This document shows, one piece after another, positions 42,150 to 51,150 of a stretch of 64,000 nucleotides of DNA. The notes under the pieces are model-generated. The model was given only the letters and a program-made list of their open reading frames with translations. It did no database searches and was not told the origin of the DNA. Location of the stretch: NCBI GenBank assembly GCA_963812525.1, contig CAWEVL010000009.1, positions 124,001-188,000 on the forward strand. The letters run 5' to 3'. A program made the translations under genes and the position numbers. How positions within the stretch are numbered: position 1 is the first letter of the stretch; every line of letters begins with the position of its first letter. The DNA is from Bog-756 sp963812525 (lineage in GTDB: Bacteria; Actinomycetota; Acidimicrobiia; Acidimicrobiales; RAAP-2).

Positions 42150-43397
42150 ATGGCCGACGCCGCCACCGCCGCCACCGTCGCCACCGCCGCCACGACCCGA
42201 CGGTCGGGGATGAGCCAGGCCCTGGTCCTGCTGTTCGCCGTGTCTTGCGGCGTGTCGGTGGCCAACCTCTACTACGCCCAGCCGGTCCTCCACGACATCG
42301 CCCGGTCGTTCGGGACCAGCTCGGCGACGGCCGGCCTGGTGGTGACCGTCGCCCAGATCGGGTACGCGGTGGGCCTGGCCCTGCTGGTCCCGCTGGGTGA
42401 CCTGCTGACCCGGCGGTGGCTGGTGCCCTCCGTGCTGGTGGTGACGGCCGTCGGGTTGGTGATCTCGGCCGCGGCCCCCGACATCGAAGTGCTGATCGCC
42501 GTGGGCCTCATCGTCGGGGCGGGCTCGGTGGCCGCCCAGATCCTCGTGCCCATGGCCGCCTCCCTGGCCGACGAGGAGCGCCGGGGCCACGTGGTCGGCG
42601 TGGTGATGAGCGGGCTGCTCATCGGCATCCTGCTGGCCCGGACCGTGTCCGGCATCGTGGCCCAGGCCTCGAGCTGGCGGGTGGTCTACGTCATGGCCGC
42701 GTGCATGACCGCGGTGCTGGCCATCGTGCTGGCCCGCCGGCTGCCCGGGGAGGGGGAGCGGCCTCGCATCGGGTACGGCACCCTCCTGCGCTCGGCCGCC
42801 CGGATGCTGGCCACCGAGCGGCTCCTCCGCCGCCGCGCCGTGTTCGGCGCCCTCGGCTTCGCCGCCTTCAGCGTCTTCTGGACCACCATGGCCTTCCTCT
42901 TGGCCGGCGCCCCCTATCACGACAACGACCTGACCATCGGGCTGTTCGGGCTGGTCGGGGCGGGCGGGGCCCTATGCGCCAACTTCGCCGGTCGCTGGGC
43001 CGACCGCGGCTGGACCAGGGCCACCACCCTGGTCTTCGCCGGCCTGGTCGGGGTGGCCTTCCTGCCCCTGTGGTGGGGCCGCCACAACCTGGCCATGCTC
43101 ATCGTCGGGATCCTCCTCCTCGATGTCGGCGTCCAGGGCCTGCAGGTCACCAACCAGTCCCTGATCTACCGCCTGGCCCCCGACGCCCGCAGCCGGATCA
43201 ACTCGGCCTACATGGTCTGCTACTTCGCCGGCGGCGCGGTCGGCTCGGCCGTCGGGAGCTCGGTCTACCAGAGCCACCGCTGGGCCGGGGTGTGCGTGGT
43301 GGGCGCCACCATCGGCGTCGTGGCCAGTGGGGCCGCCGTGCTCGACGGCCTTCGCCGGCCGGCGGACGTCGGTCCGGCCCCCTACCGCTCGAGGTAG
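42150..43397 (+). CDS. MFS transporter, DHA1-like
   Basis: A 415-residue membrane protein with 12 predicted helices, from ATG 42150 after AAGGAGGTCGG. Helix 1 is ALVLLFAVSCGVSVANLYYAQP, the phrase NLYYAQP being typical of the YnfM/arabinose-exporter-like subgroup. The loop GDLLTRRW is motif A. The N-terminus is an Ala/Thr low-complexity leader. It is probably an efflux pump controlled by the divergent TetR protein. Its last 16 bases overlap the convergent MmcQ/YjbR gene. Confidence 0.9.
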   Translation: MADAATAATVATAATTRRSGMSQALVLLFAVSCGVSVANLYYAQPVLHDIARSFGTSSATAGLVVTVAQIGYAVGLALLVPLGDLLTRRWLVPSVLVVTAVGLVISAAAPDIEVLIAVGLIVGAGSVAAQILVPMAASLADEERRGHVVGVVMSGLLIGILLARTVSGIVAQASSWRVVYVMAACMTAVLAIVLARRLPGEGERPRIGYGTLLRSAARMLATERLLRRRAVFGALGFAAFSVFWTTMAFLLAGAPYHDNDLTIGLFGLVGAGGALCANFAGRWADRGWTRATTLVFAGLVGVAFLPLWWGRHNLAMLIVGILLLDVGVQGLQVTNQSLIYRLAPDARSRINSAYMVCYFAGGAVGSAVGSSVYQSHRWAGVCVVGATIGVVASGAAVLDGLRRPADVGPAPYRSR

Positions 43398-43768
43398 GAC
43401 TCGGTCAACCGATCCGGGGCGCAGCTCAGCCAGGCGTCGAGCAGGGCGTCCCGGAGGGCTCCCTTGGTCACCCCCTTCAGCCGGATGAGCACGGCCGGGT
43501 AGTTTGCGAAATGGGCAATGGTGAAGAAGGCCCCGGGATTGGCCTCGAGCACGGCCTCCTTCTCGATGAGGTCCTCCACCCCCACGGCCAGGATGGGTCC
43601 CTCGGGAGGGGTCTCGGTGCCGAACCGCTTGATGTCGGCCTTGCTGAACGGACGCTCCCAGGCGAAGCCCTTCCCGTCCACGAACCAGGTGCGGTGGCCG
43701 TGGCGGAGTCCCTCGGTGACCTCGGGGAGCTCGAGCGCCATCGCCGCCACGTCGTCGAAGGTCACCAT
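43382..43768 (-). CDS. MmcQ/YjbR family protein
   Basis: A 128-residue double-stranded-DNA-binding-like protein of the CyaY-like MmcQ/YjbR family: VTFDDVAAMALELPEVTEG, HGHRTWFVDGKGFAW, NPGAFFTIAHFANYPAVLIRL and WLSCAPDRL. The function of the family is not established; some members bind DNA. It starts at ATG 43768. Confidence 0.86.
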   Translation of the reverse strand: MVTFDDVAAMALELPEVTEGLRHGHRTWFVDGKGFAWERPFSKADIKRFGTETPPEGPILAVGVEDLIEKEAVLEANPGAFFTIAHFANYPAVLIRLKGVTKGALRDALLDAWLSCAPDRLTESYLER

Positions 43769-43798
43769 GAGGCCAGCGTACCGTCGTGCCGATCCCGT

Positions 43799-44335
43799 TC
43801 AGGGTGGTGAGCCAGGGTCGTCCGGGGCGACGTAGGGGCGGAGCGTGGTGAGAAACCACTCGCTGATGACCATGATCGGCAGACCCCGGTTGCGGACCCG
43901 GTACGTCCGGGCCAGCAGGACCTCGTCCGGGACCGGCGCAGCGTCCGGCCACATCGACTCGGCGATCGGGTCGGGTCCCGCCAGTCGCTCCCGGGTCACC
44001 TCCATCCCTTCGTCCACGAGGATCCGGCCGATGGGGCGGTGGCCGGACTCGAGCTGCCGCACGAATCCGGCGGAGAGTCGGCTCGGCACCAGGAGGGTCA
44101 CCGCGACCAGATAGGGCCGTCCCGACTGCCGTCCCTGCAGACTGGCTGCCCGGCACAGCAGCGGGTGCCCCCCCGGAACCTCGAGCCGGCTGGCGGGCTC
44201 CGCCCGGACGCCCCGGTGACCCTCCGCCTCGGCATCGATGGGCTCACCCACCAGCCGCTCCAGCGTGTCGGTCACCGTGCCTCCTGACCGGGCGAGCGCC
44301 CTCTCGAGAGCCGATGCACTGGTCACACCCACCAT
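43799..44335 (-). CDS. Chorismate-lyase-like (UbiC/UTRA fold) protein
   Basis: A 178-residue protein from ATG 44335. GGTVTDTLERLVGEPIDAEA, the charged LLCRAASLQGRQSGRPYLVAV and the end VLLARTYRVRNRGLPIMVISEWF match the chorismate pyruvate-lyase-like fold (DUF98 type), where the final Glu and an Arg act in pyruvate removal. Ubiquinone is absent from actinobacteria, so it may make 4-hydroxybenzoate for other uses or bind an effector only. No helix-turn-helix is attached. Confidence 0.68.
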   Translation of the reverse strand: MVGVTSASALERALARSGGTVTDTLERLVGEPIDAEAEGHRGVRAEPASRLEVPGGHPLLCRAASLQGRQSGRPYLVAVTLLVPSRLSAGFVRQLESGHRPIGRILVDEGMEVTRERLAGPDPIAESMWPDAAPVPDEVLLARTYRVRNRGLPIMVISEWFLTTLRPYVAPDDPGSPP

Positions 44336-44458
44336 TGAAGTGCACGGGGACCGCAGCCGTCTCGCCCACCCGGGTCCGGCCGGCTCGGCCGAAGCCGCGG
44401 CAGCCGACCCTCTATCCTCGGCGGGACGCGGTGGACACCGGGACGGATTGGATGGGCG

Positions 44459-45028
44459 ATGGACGAGGGTACGGAGGGTGACGACACCGGGCCCCTGAGC
44501 GAGCGGTTGGCCGAGCTGATCGGCCGGCCCGTGGGGTCGGGCGCCCCTTCGGTGGCGCCCGACCCGGTCAACCAGCCGATGATCCGCCACTGGGCCGCGG
44601 CCTTCGAGGACCACAACCCCGTGTACACCGACCCGGACCTGGCGGCCAAGACCCGGTTCGGAGGGATCGTGGCCCCGCCCCTCATGCTGCAGACCTGGAC
44701 CATGGCCACCCCGACCATCACCGGCATGGCCGAGCGGGGCGGCTCGCCCGTCGAGTCCGGGGGGGCCGGTCCGCTGTCGGTCTTCGACGCCGCCGGTTTC
44801 CGCGGGACCCTGGCCACCGACTCCGAGTTCGAGATCGACCGCTACCTCCGGCTCGGGGAGACGGTGTCGGCCTCGACCGTGGTGGAGTCCATCTCGGAGG
44901 AGAAATCCACCCGGCTCGGACGGGGCTACTTCGTGACCTGGGTGACCACCTACACGGTGGAGTCCGGTGAGGTGGTGGGCCGACAGCGGTTCCGCATCCT
45001 CAAGTTCCGGCCGGGGGAGCCCTCGTGA
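44459..45028 (+). CDS. MaoC-like hydratase subunit 1 (FAS1-type hot dog, probably structural)
   Basis: A 189-residue hot-dog protein starting at ATG 44459. The motif region AAAFEDHNPVYTDPDLAA has D51, N53 and P54, but a Tyr (Y56) where the catalytic His of R-hydratases stands. The later RGTLATDSEFEIDRYLRLGE and the ending match the N-terminal MaoC (FAS1-like) family that pairs with an active subunit, as in HadA/HadB or ChsH1/ChsH2. Its stop overlaps the next start by four bases, consistent with a heterodimer made in equal amounts. Confidence 0.86.
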   Translation: MDEGTEGDDTGPLSERLAELIGRPVGSGAPSVAPDPVNQPMIRHWAAAFEDHNPVYTDPDLAAKTRFGGIVAPPLMLQTWTMATPTITGMAERGGSPVESGGAGPLSVFDAAGFRGTLATDSEFEIDRYLRLGETVSASTVVESISEEKSTRLGRGYFVTWVTTYTVESGEVVGRQRFRILKFRPGEPS

Positions 45029-45471
45029 CCGCCCGTTCGCCGTCCGGGACGGTGATCTGGGAGGAGGTCGCCGTCGGCCACCGGCTCCCGGACATGGTCA
45101 TCGACGTCACCGCCACCCACATCGTGGCCGGGGCCATCGCCTCGCGTGACTTCATGCCCGTCCACCACGACCGTGCCTACGCCACGACGCAGGGGGCGTC
45201 GGACATCTTCATGAACATCCTGTCCGACACCGGCTACTGCAGCCGCTTCCTCACCGACTGGGCCGGTCCCGAGGCCATGGTCGGCCGGCTCGCCATCCGT
45301 CTCGGCGTGCCCCTGTTCCCGGCCACGACCCTCACGTACTCCGGCTCGGTCACCGCCACGCGGGCGGAGCCGGATGAGGGGATCGTGGAGGTCGAGCTCC
45401 GGGCCACCACCGGACTCGGCGACCACGTCACCGGGACGGCCACGCTCCGGCTGCCGCGACAAGGCGCCTGA
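45025..45471 (+). CDS. MaoC-like hydratase subunit 2 (catalytic)
   Basis: A 148-residue hot-dog protein from GTG 45025 (GTGA overlap). The hydratase motif RDFMPVHHDRAYA supplies D42 and H47, the catalytic pair of enoyl-CoA hydratase 2 enzymes. With the upstream subunit it would hydrate a bulky 2-enoyl-CoA, possibly a fatty acid, steroid side chain or polyketide. Similar two-gene units in mycobacteria serve mycolate or cholesterol breakdown, but nothing nearby shows which applies here. Confidence 0.87.
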   Translation: MTARSPSGTVIWEEVAVGHRLPDMVIDVTATHIVAGAIASRDFMPVHHDRAYATTQGASDIFMNILSDTGYCSRFLTDWAGPEAMVGRLAIRLGVPLFPATTLTYSGSVTATRAEPDEGIVEVELRATTGLGDHVTGTATLRLPRQGA

Positions 45472-45527
45472 GTATCCCGGCCGGGTCCCGGCCGTCCCCG
45501 GGGGCTCGGTGGTGGGTCGGGGTGCGC

Positions 45528-46577
45528 TCAGGGGGGGATGGCGGCGCCCACCGAGTACACCTCGATGGGGTCGTCGAAGCCCTTGAGCAGCCGGCGTCCG
45601 GCCTCCCGGAACTCGAAGGACCCGGTCGCCGACCGGGCCGTGTCCGCGTCGACCAGGACCTCGCCCGGCACGGCCAGGTCGGTCAACCGCGAGGCCAGAT
45701 TGACCACCGGCCCGTAGTAGTCACCGTGCCGGGTGATGACGTCGCCGAAGCACACGCCGCCCCGCGGCTCGATGCCGGTGCCGATGGAGGAGGTGATGTC
45801 CCGGGCGATGGCACAGCCCGCCTCGCCGTCCGAGGCCACGAACATCACCTCGTCACCGATGTGCTTGACGATCCGCCCCTGGTGGGTCCTCGCCACTTCG
45901 AAGGCCCTCCCCTCGAACTCGCCGATCAGCTCCAGCAGGGAGGTGGGCGACGTGTGCAGCGAGAGCGGGGTGAAGCCGACCAGGTCCACGAAGCCCACGG
46001 CCAGGCGGTGCAGCGAGCGGTCGCTCACCTCGGCCTGGGCGGCTCGCTGACGGTCGATGGCGTCCCGCATGTGGTGGGCGAAGACGGCTCCCATCGAGTC
46101 ACCCAGGCGCAGGGCGGCGGCGTTGACCGTGGCCTGCTCTCTGGCCCAGGCCAGGACGTCCAGCCCCGGCGAGTCGTAGGCCGGCTCCTGGGTCTGCACG
46201 TACACCGCCACCGCCGCTTCGGCCACCCGGGACAGCGAGCTGCCGAGCACCCGGAGCAGCTCGCCCCCGTGGGACCCCACCGGGTTGGCCTGTACCAGGA
46301 AGGCGGTGAACTGGGCGTCGTCGTCGGAGAACATGGCCCGGTCCTCGTCGGGGACGACCACACCCATGGTGCGCCACATGTCCAGCACGTCCTCGACGGT
46401 GGTCCCGGACCGCCCGGCCAGATCCCGCGCCGTCAGCGTGGCCCCCCGGGCCAGGACCAGATCCCCGGCGAGGGGGGCCAGGTCGCACCTCCGGCGGGCG
46501 TCGGCGATCTGCTCGTCGGTGGCGCCCAGCTCCTTCAGATAGACGTCGATCTCCATGGCTTCGTCGCCCACGGTCAC
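45528..46577 (-). CDS. Class III adenylate cyclase with N-terminal regulatory domain
   Basis: A 349-residue soluble cyclase starting at GTG 46577. The catalytic domain (about 185-349) has all key residues: metal ligands D198 (FVDLVGF) and D242 (KHIGDEVMF), adenine-binding K238 and D286 (GDYYG), and transition-state N293 and R297 (VVNLASRL). Residues 1-110 (IDVYLKELGATDEQIADARRR) resemble the regulatory module of mycobacterial Rv1264-type cyclases, which senses pH or lipid; a helical connector follows. It makes cAMP. No cAMP receptor gene is in the window. Confidence 0.92.
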   Translation of the reverse strand: MTVGDEAMEIDVYLKELGATDEQIADARRRCDLAPLAGDLVLARGATLTARDLAGRSGTTVEDVLDMWRTMGVVVPDEDRAMFSDDDAQFTAFLVQANPVGSHGGELLRVLGSSLSRVAEAAVAVYVQTQEPAYDSPGLDVLAWAREQATVNAAALRLGDSMGAVFAHHMRDAIDRQRAAQAEVSDRSLHRLAVGFVDLVGFTPLSLHTSPTSLLELIGEFEGRAFEVARTHQGRIVKHIGDEVMFVASDGEAGCAIARDITSSIGTGIEPRGGVCFGDVITRHGDYYGPVVNLASRLTDLAVPGEVLVDADTARSATGSFEFREAGRRLLKGFDDPIEVYSVGAAIPP

Positions 46578-46682
46578 GGCCCGACGCTACCGGAATCCCG
46601 ATGCGGGGGGGCCGTGCCGCCGGTGCGGGTGGCCGAGGCGCGGTCGAGCGTGGGCTCCCGCGGAATCGGCTATACCGGACTG

Positions 46683-47528
46683 GTGGGCAACGGATCGTTC
46701 GTGATGGGTGGTTACGTCGTCCGCCGGATGGGCTTCGGGGCCATGCAGCTGCCCGGCCCCGGAGTGTTCGGGCCGCCGACCGACCACGACGTGGCCCTCC
46801 AGGTGGTGCGACACGCCGTGGAGCTCGGGGTGGACCACATCGACACGGCGCAGTTCTACGGGCCGGATGTGGCCAACGCCCTTCTCCGCGAGGCCCTCCA
46901 CCCCTATCCGGACGGCCTGGTCATCGTGTCCAAGGTCGGTGCGGCCCGGGACGACGCCGGTCGGTGGGTCGCGGCGCAGACACCCGAGCAGCTCCGGGCC
47001 GGGGTCGAGGCCAATCTGGACGCCCTCGACCTGGACCAGATCCCGGTGGTGAACCTCCGTCGCCACCCGGAGTCCGACGTGCCGTTCGCCGAGCAGCTCG
47101 ACGCCATGGAGTCCGTGCGCAGGGAGGGCCTCATCGGGGCGATCGGCCTCAGCAGCATCGATCTGGATCAGTACCGTGTCGCCCGATCCCGGGTCGAGGT
47201 GGCGTGCGTGCAGAATCCGTACAACCTGGTCGACACCCCCGACTCGGACGTGTTCGAGGCCTGTCGGGACGACGGTGTGGCCTTTGTGCCCTTCTTCCCG
47301 TTGGGCTCCGCCTTCCACGCCGACAACCCCGTCCTGGCCGACCCGGTCGTCGTCGCCTCGGCCCGCCGGCTGGAGGCGACCCCGGCGCAGATCGCGCTGG
47401 CGTGGCTGCTGCACCTGGCCCCCAACGTCCTCCTCATCCCGGGCACGTCCTCCCTCGCGCACCTGGAGGAGAACCTGGCCGCCGCCGACGTGGTGCTCGA
47501 CGCCGAAGCCCTGGCTGCGCTCCCCTAA
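46683..47528 (+). CDS. Aldo/keto reductase
   Basis: A 281-residue TIM-barrel NADPH-dependent oxidoreductase. RRMGFGAMQLPGPGVFG opens the barrel; the tetrad Asp (DHIDTAQ), Tyr (QFYGP), Lys (VSKVG) and His (NLRRHPE) is complete, and VLLIPGTSSLAHLEENL binds NADP. The start is GTG 46683; GTG 46701 and ATG 46704 are alternatives. The substrate is unknown. It stands between the divergent cyclase and the convergent ABC genes. Confidence 0.87.
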   Translation: MGNGSFVMGGYVVRRMGFGAMQLPGPGVFGPPTDHDVALQVVRHAVELGVDHIDTAQFYGPDVANALLREALHPYPDGLVIVSKVGAARDDAGRWVAAQTPEQLRAGVEANLDALDLDQIPVVNLRRHPESDVPFAEQLDAMESVRREGLIGAIGLSSIDLDQYRVARSRVEVACVQNPYNLVDTPDSDVFEACRDDGVAFVPFFPLGSAFHADNPVLADPVVVASARRLEATPAQIALAWLLHLAPNVLLIPGTSSLAHLEENLAAADVVLDAEALAALP

Positions 47529-47602
47529 CCGCGCCCGTCGCCCGCGCCCGTGCCCCGGCCCGGTGCCGGGGTCACCGGTCGGACGGGCCTGCGGCACCAC
47601 CG

Positions 47603-48457
47603 TCACTCGGTGGTGCGCCGACGGTACAGCGCGGTGGCCAGAGGGGCGAAGACCACGAGCAGGGCGGCGCACCACAGCAGTGACGCCTCCACCGGGTGTT
47701 GCATGGGCCAGGCGTGGATGGTCGCCGAGGGGTTCGGGTTGTGCCAGAGCTGACGGGCGGCGGTGGTCACCGCGCTCACCGGGTTCCAGTCGGCGATGGT
47801 CCGGAGCACGACGGGCATCCGCTCGGTGGGGACGAGGGCGTTGGACACGATGGCCAGCGGGAACAGGATGACCAGGCCGATGCCCTGGGCCGACTCCGGG
47901 CCCTTGCTGACCATCCCCAGGCAGGCGCAGCCCCACGAGAGGGCGTAGGCGAACAGGAGGAAGATGGCAAATCCGGCCACGGTGGACGCCACCCCGCCGG
48001 TCGGGCGCCAGCCGATGCACAGACCGGTGATGGCGACGATGGCGGCGCACACCGTGGCGGTCAGCAGGTCGGCCAGCGAGCGCCCCACCAGCACCGCCGG
48101 CCGCCACATGGGCAGGGTCCGAAAGCGGTCGATCACCCCGCTGTTGAGGTCGGTGCTGAGCCCGACGGCGGTGCCCATGGCCGAGGTGGTCAGGTTGAGG
48201 GCCAGGAGGCCGGCGATGGCGAAGTCGGCGTAGGTCCCGCCGCCGGGAAGGACCACGCCGGCACCGAAGACGTACACGAACAGCAGGGTGAAGAGGACCG
48301 GCTGGACGGTGACATCCGACAGCTGGAGCGGCTCCCGGGCGATGTGGACCAAATTGCGTCCCGTGAGCGCCAGGACATCGCCCAGCTGCCGGACGACGCC
48401 GGGAGCCCTCGGGGGTCTGGCCGTCGGTGGGGGAGCGAGCGTCGTGACGGTCATCAT
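47603..48457 (-). CDS. ABC-2 type transporter permease (DrrB-like)
   Basis: A 284-residue permease with six predicted helices, beginning after LTGRNLVHIAREPLQLSDV. LFTLLFVYVFGAGVVLPGG, the signature LSTDLNSGVIDRFRTLPM, and FPLAIVSNALVPTERMP match DrrB-type daunorubicin-resistance permeases. It overlaps the ATPase gene by four bases (ATGA), forming one exporter with it. It likely exports a hydrophobic drug or lipid. Confidence 0.9.
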   Translation of the reverse strand: MMTVTTLAPPPTARPPRAPGVVRQLGDVLALTGRNLVHIAREPLQLSDVTVQPVLFTLLFVYVFGAGVVLPGGGTYADFAIAGLLALNLTTSAMGTAVGLSTDLNSGVIDRFRTLPMWRPAVLVGRSLADLLTATVCAAIVAITGLCIGWRPTGGVASTVAGFAIFLLFAYALSWGCACLGMVSKGPESAQGIGLVILFPLAIVSNALVPTERMPVVLRTIADWNPVSAVTTAARQLWHNPNPSATIHAWPMQHPVEASLLWCAALLVVFAPLATALYRRRTTE

Positions 48458-49437
48458 CGGGCGGTCTCCAGCTCGGCGCGGGGCGGATCGAGGTCCGCGA
48501 ACTCGCCCGTCTCCTCGGTGGGGTGACCGGTGAGCGAGAAGAACACATCATCGAGCGAGGGCTGGTGGACCTCCACGTCGTCGACGCTGATCCCGGCGGC
48601 ATCGAGGGCGCGCACCACGGTCGTGGCCAGTCCCGCCCCGCTGCGGACCGGTGCGCGCAGGCGGCGCCCGTCGTGGCTGACGTGGACCTGACCGGACACG
48701 AAGGGCTCCAGGGCCGCCGGAGCGACGGCGGACGGTTCGCTCAGCGTGACCTCGAGCCGCGCCCCGCCGGTCGCTGTCTTGAGCTCGGCCGCCGTGCCTT
48801 CGGCGATGACCCGGCCGTGGTCGATGACCACGATGCGGTCGGCCAGCTCGTCGGCCTCGTCGAGATACTGGGTGGTGAGGAGCAGGGTCACCCCGTCGGT
48901 CACCAGCCCGCGGATGACCTCCCACATGCGGACCCGGCTGGTCGGGTCGAGTCCGGTGGTCGGCTCGTCGAGGAAGAGGACCGGGGGACGGGTGACCAGG
49001 CCGGCGGCCAGGTCGAGGCGGCGCCTCATCCCTCCCGAGTAGCCCTTGAGGACCCGGTCGGCGGCATCGGCCAGGTCGAACTGGGCCAGCAGCTCGTCGG
49101 CCCTGGCCCGGGCCTCGGGCCGGCGGAGCCCGCACAGGCGTCCCACCATGACCAGGTTCTGCCGTCCGGTCAGGAGCTCGTCGACGGTGGCGTCCTGGGC
49201 GGTGACCCCGATGCTGCGCTGGACGGCGGGAGCCTCGCGGACCACGTCGTGACCGGCCACCCAGGCCGACCCGGCGTCGGGCACGGACAGCGTGGTCAGG
49301 ATGCGCACCGCGGTGGTCTTGCCCGCGCCGTTCGGGCCCAGGACGCCGAGGATGGACCCGGTGGGCACGTCCAGGTCCACGCCGTCCAGGGCGACCGTCT
49401 CCCCGAAGCGCTTCTTCAGTCCTTCGGCTCGGATCAT
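48454..49437 (-). CDS. ABC transporter ATP-binding protein (DrrA-like)
   Basis: A 327-residue ATPase from ATG 49437. Walker A is GPNGAGKTTAVRI, the signature LKGYSGGMRRRLDLAAGL, Walker B PVLFLDEPTTGLDPTSR, and the C-terminal DrrA domain continues to VHQPSLDDVFFSLTG. It energises the overlapping permease. The operon is divergent from a TetR gene and two palindromic sites lie before it, so inducible export is likely. An in-frame GTG at 49452 is an alternative start. Confidence 0.93.
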   Translation of the reverse strand: MIRAEGLKKRFGETVALDGVDLDVPTGSILGVLGPNGAGKTTAVRILTTLSVPDAGSAWVAGHDVVREAPAVQRSIGVTAQDATVDELLTGRQNLVMVGRLCGLRRPEARARADELLAQFDLADAADRVLKGYSGGMRRRLDLAAGLVTRPPVLFLDEPTTGLDPTSRVRMWEVIRGLVTDGVTLLLTTQYLDEADELADRIVVIDHGRVIAEGTAAELKTATGGARLEVTLSEPSAVAPAALEPFVSGQVHVSHDGRRLRAPVRSGAGLATTVVRALDAAGISVDDVEVHQPSLDDVFFSLTGHPTEETGEFADLDPPRAELETAR

Positions 49438-49483
49438 GGAGTCGGTGGGCACGGATTCCTGACTGGTCGTGGGCTGCTGGTTA

Positions 49484-49522
49484 CTTGCCGGATGGTAAGG
49501 GAGTAACTTACCGGTTGTCAAG
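49484..49522. promoter_or_regulatory. Two tandem palindromes between ABC and TetR genes
   Basis: CTTGCC-GGAT-GGTAAG at 49484-49499 and CTTACC-GGTT-GTCAAG at 49507-49522 have the same spacing and are 23 bp apart centre to centre, about two helical turns. Related arms and position make them the probable TetR operators controlling both directions. Confidence 0.7.
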
Positions 49523-49534
49523 TAGAATGGAAGG

Positions 49535-50137
49535 GTGACCCTCAGTCGACCGGAGCCCGACGACGCCGGAGTGGACGTGAGCACCCGCGAGCGGATCCTC
49601 GACATCGCCTTGGAGCTCTTCACCGATCAGGGCTACGAGCGGACCTCCCTGCGGCAGATCGCCGAGCGGCTCGGCTACTCCAAGGCGGCGATCTACTACC
49701 ACTTCGCCAGCAAAGAGGACATCCTGATGACGCTGCACCTGCGCCTTCACGACTTCGGCAGGGCGGCGCTGAGCTCCATCGACCAGGCGGACTGGTCACC
49801 GGGGACCTGGGCCGACCTGCTCGACGGTTTCATCGACCAGATGCTCGAGCACCGGGCCCTCTTCATCCTCCACGAACGCAACCGCGCCGCCCTCGAGGAG
49901 CTGCACCGCGACCGGCACGACGCCGATCACGACGACCTGGAGGCCCGCTTCCGCGAGGCTCTCGGGAATCCGGCGATCGCCCTGGGCGACCGGGTCCGGA
50001 TGGCCTGCGCATTCGGTGCGGTCATGGGCGCCCTGGTCCTCACCGGCAATGTGTTCTCCGACGTCCCCTCGACCGAGCTGGGCGGCATGCTCCGGGGGGC
50101 GGTGAGCGACCTGCTCGGCCCCAGGACGTCGGCCTAG
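49535..50137 (+). CDS. TetR family regulator
   Basis: A 200-residue protein starting at GTG 49535. The HTH covers about residues 17-62 (RERILDIALELFTDQGYERT; IAERLGYSKAAIYYHFASKED). The ligand domain is alpha-helical (WADLLDGFIDQMLEHRALFIL). Divergent from the DrrAB-like exporter and separated from it by two palindromes; it is probably the repressor of that operon and of itself. Confidence 0.92.
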   Translation: MTLSRPEPDDAGVDVSTRERILDIALELFTDQGYERTSLRQIAERLGYSKAAIYYHFASKEDILMTLHLRLHDFGRAALSSIDQADWSPGTWADLLDGFIDQMLEHRALFILHERNRAALEELHRDRHDADHDDLEARFREALGNPAIALGDRVRMACAFGAVMGALVLTGNVFSDVPSTELGGMLRGAVSDLLGPRTSA

Positions 50138-50158
50138 CGCCCCGGAGGACCACGGCCG

Positions 50159-50878
50159 CTACTCCCCGAGGCTCTCCCGTAGGGCGGCGAGGGCGGCGCC
50201 GACGTCGCCGAGTTCGGCCCGGACCGCAGCCACCTCGGCCGCCAGCTCCTCCACGCGCCGCTCGAGGTCGGTACGTTCGCCCCCGCCGCCGATCGGCTCC
50301 GGCCCGGCGTCCGGGGTGCCCATCGGGTCGGGACGCCGGGTCGTCCCGGCCGGCGGTGGCCGTTCGGGACGACCGGTGTCCCCCGACTCGGCGGCCAGTA
50401 GCTGCTGCCAACGGTCCTCCTTCTGGCCGGGTTGGCGGGCCTGCAGTCGCACCAGGGGTTCGGGCTGGTCGGCCAGGACCTGCAGCTCGGCGAGGAGCGA
50501 CTCCAGCGAGCCGAGCTCGGCCATGCGGGCGGTGCGGGACCGGAGCTCGCCGGGGGTCTGGGGCCCGCGGAGGAGCAGGACGGCCAGTAGGGCCACCCGG
50601 GCGGTGTCGAGGCCGTAGGCCTCGTCCAGCACGTGCCGGAAGCGGATCACCGACTTCCCGTGGGACGGCAGGACGAACCGTACGAGGTGGAGCTCCTTCA
50701 GCTCCTGGAGCGCACCCTGCACCTCGGAGTCGCTGAGGGCCATCACCGGTTCGCGGTTGGTGGACTGGCTGCAGGCCAGGGTCAGGGCGTTGAGGGTCAG
50801 GGGGTACTGCTGCGGTGTGGTGAGCTGCTTCTCCACCAGGCAGCCGAGCACCCGGCCGCCTTCGGGGGTGATGGTCAC
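50159..50878 (-). CDS. DUF480 (YceH) family protein
   Basis: A 239-residue protein of two winged-helix domains: EGGRVLGCLVEKQLTTPQQYP and TLACSQSTNREPVMALSDSEV are the hallmark of DUF480, followed by LLRGPQTPGELRSRTARM. The C-terminal tail is a coiled coil (TDLERRVEELAAEVAAVRAEL) after a Pro-rich linker. The biological role of YceH is unknown; the fold suggests DNA or protein binding. It is convergent with the TetR gene. Confidence 0.92.
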   Translation of the reverse strand: MTITPEGGRVLGCLVEKQLTTPQQYPLTLNALTLACSQSTNREPVMALSDSEVQGALQELKELHLVRFVLPSHGKSVIRFRHVLDEAYGLDTARVALLAVLLLRGPQTPGELRSRTARMAELGSLESLLAELQVLADQPEPLVRLQARQPGQKEDRWQQLLAAESGDTGRPERPPPAGTTRRPDPMGTPDAGPEPIGGGGERTDLERRVEELAAEVAAVRAELGDVGAALAALRESLGE

Positions 50879-51150
50879 GGGCAGAGACTAACGCTGCGGC
50901 CGTGCCCGCCCGGGCGGCGCCACCGGCACCGTCCCGGTGCGGCACGCCGTCTCCCGGGCGGGGGTCGGCGGCCAGGGTCAGGTGCTGCCCCTCGTTCGCC
51001 ACCCCTGCGTCGTCGGCCGTGGTGACCAGGGGTCGGTTCCCTCGGATCCGGTCGGGCCACCTAGCGAAAGGCTTCCGACCCCGGGGCGGCCGGAACTCGA
51101 ACGACCGGGTTCCTCGACCGTGACCGTCGTCCGAGGCGGGGAATCCCCGG

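Noticed and set aside
45522..46682. Long in-frame upstream extension of the aldo/keto reductase
   Set aside because: This part is antisense to the adenylate cyclase, whose catalytic residues are all intact; the reductase starts at about 46683.
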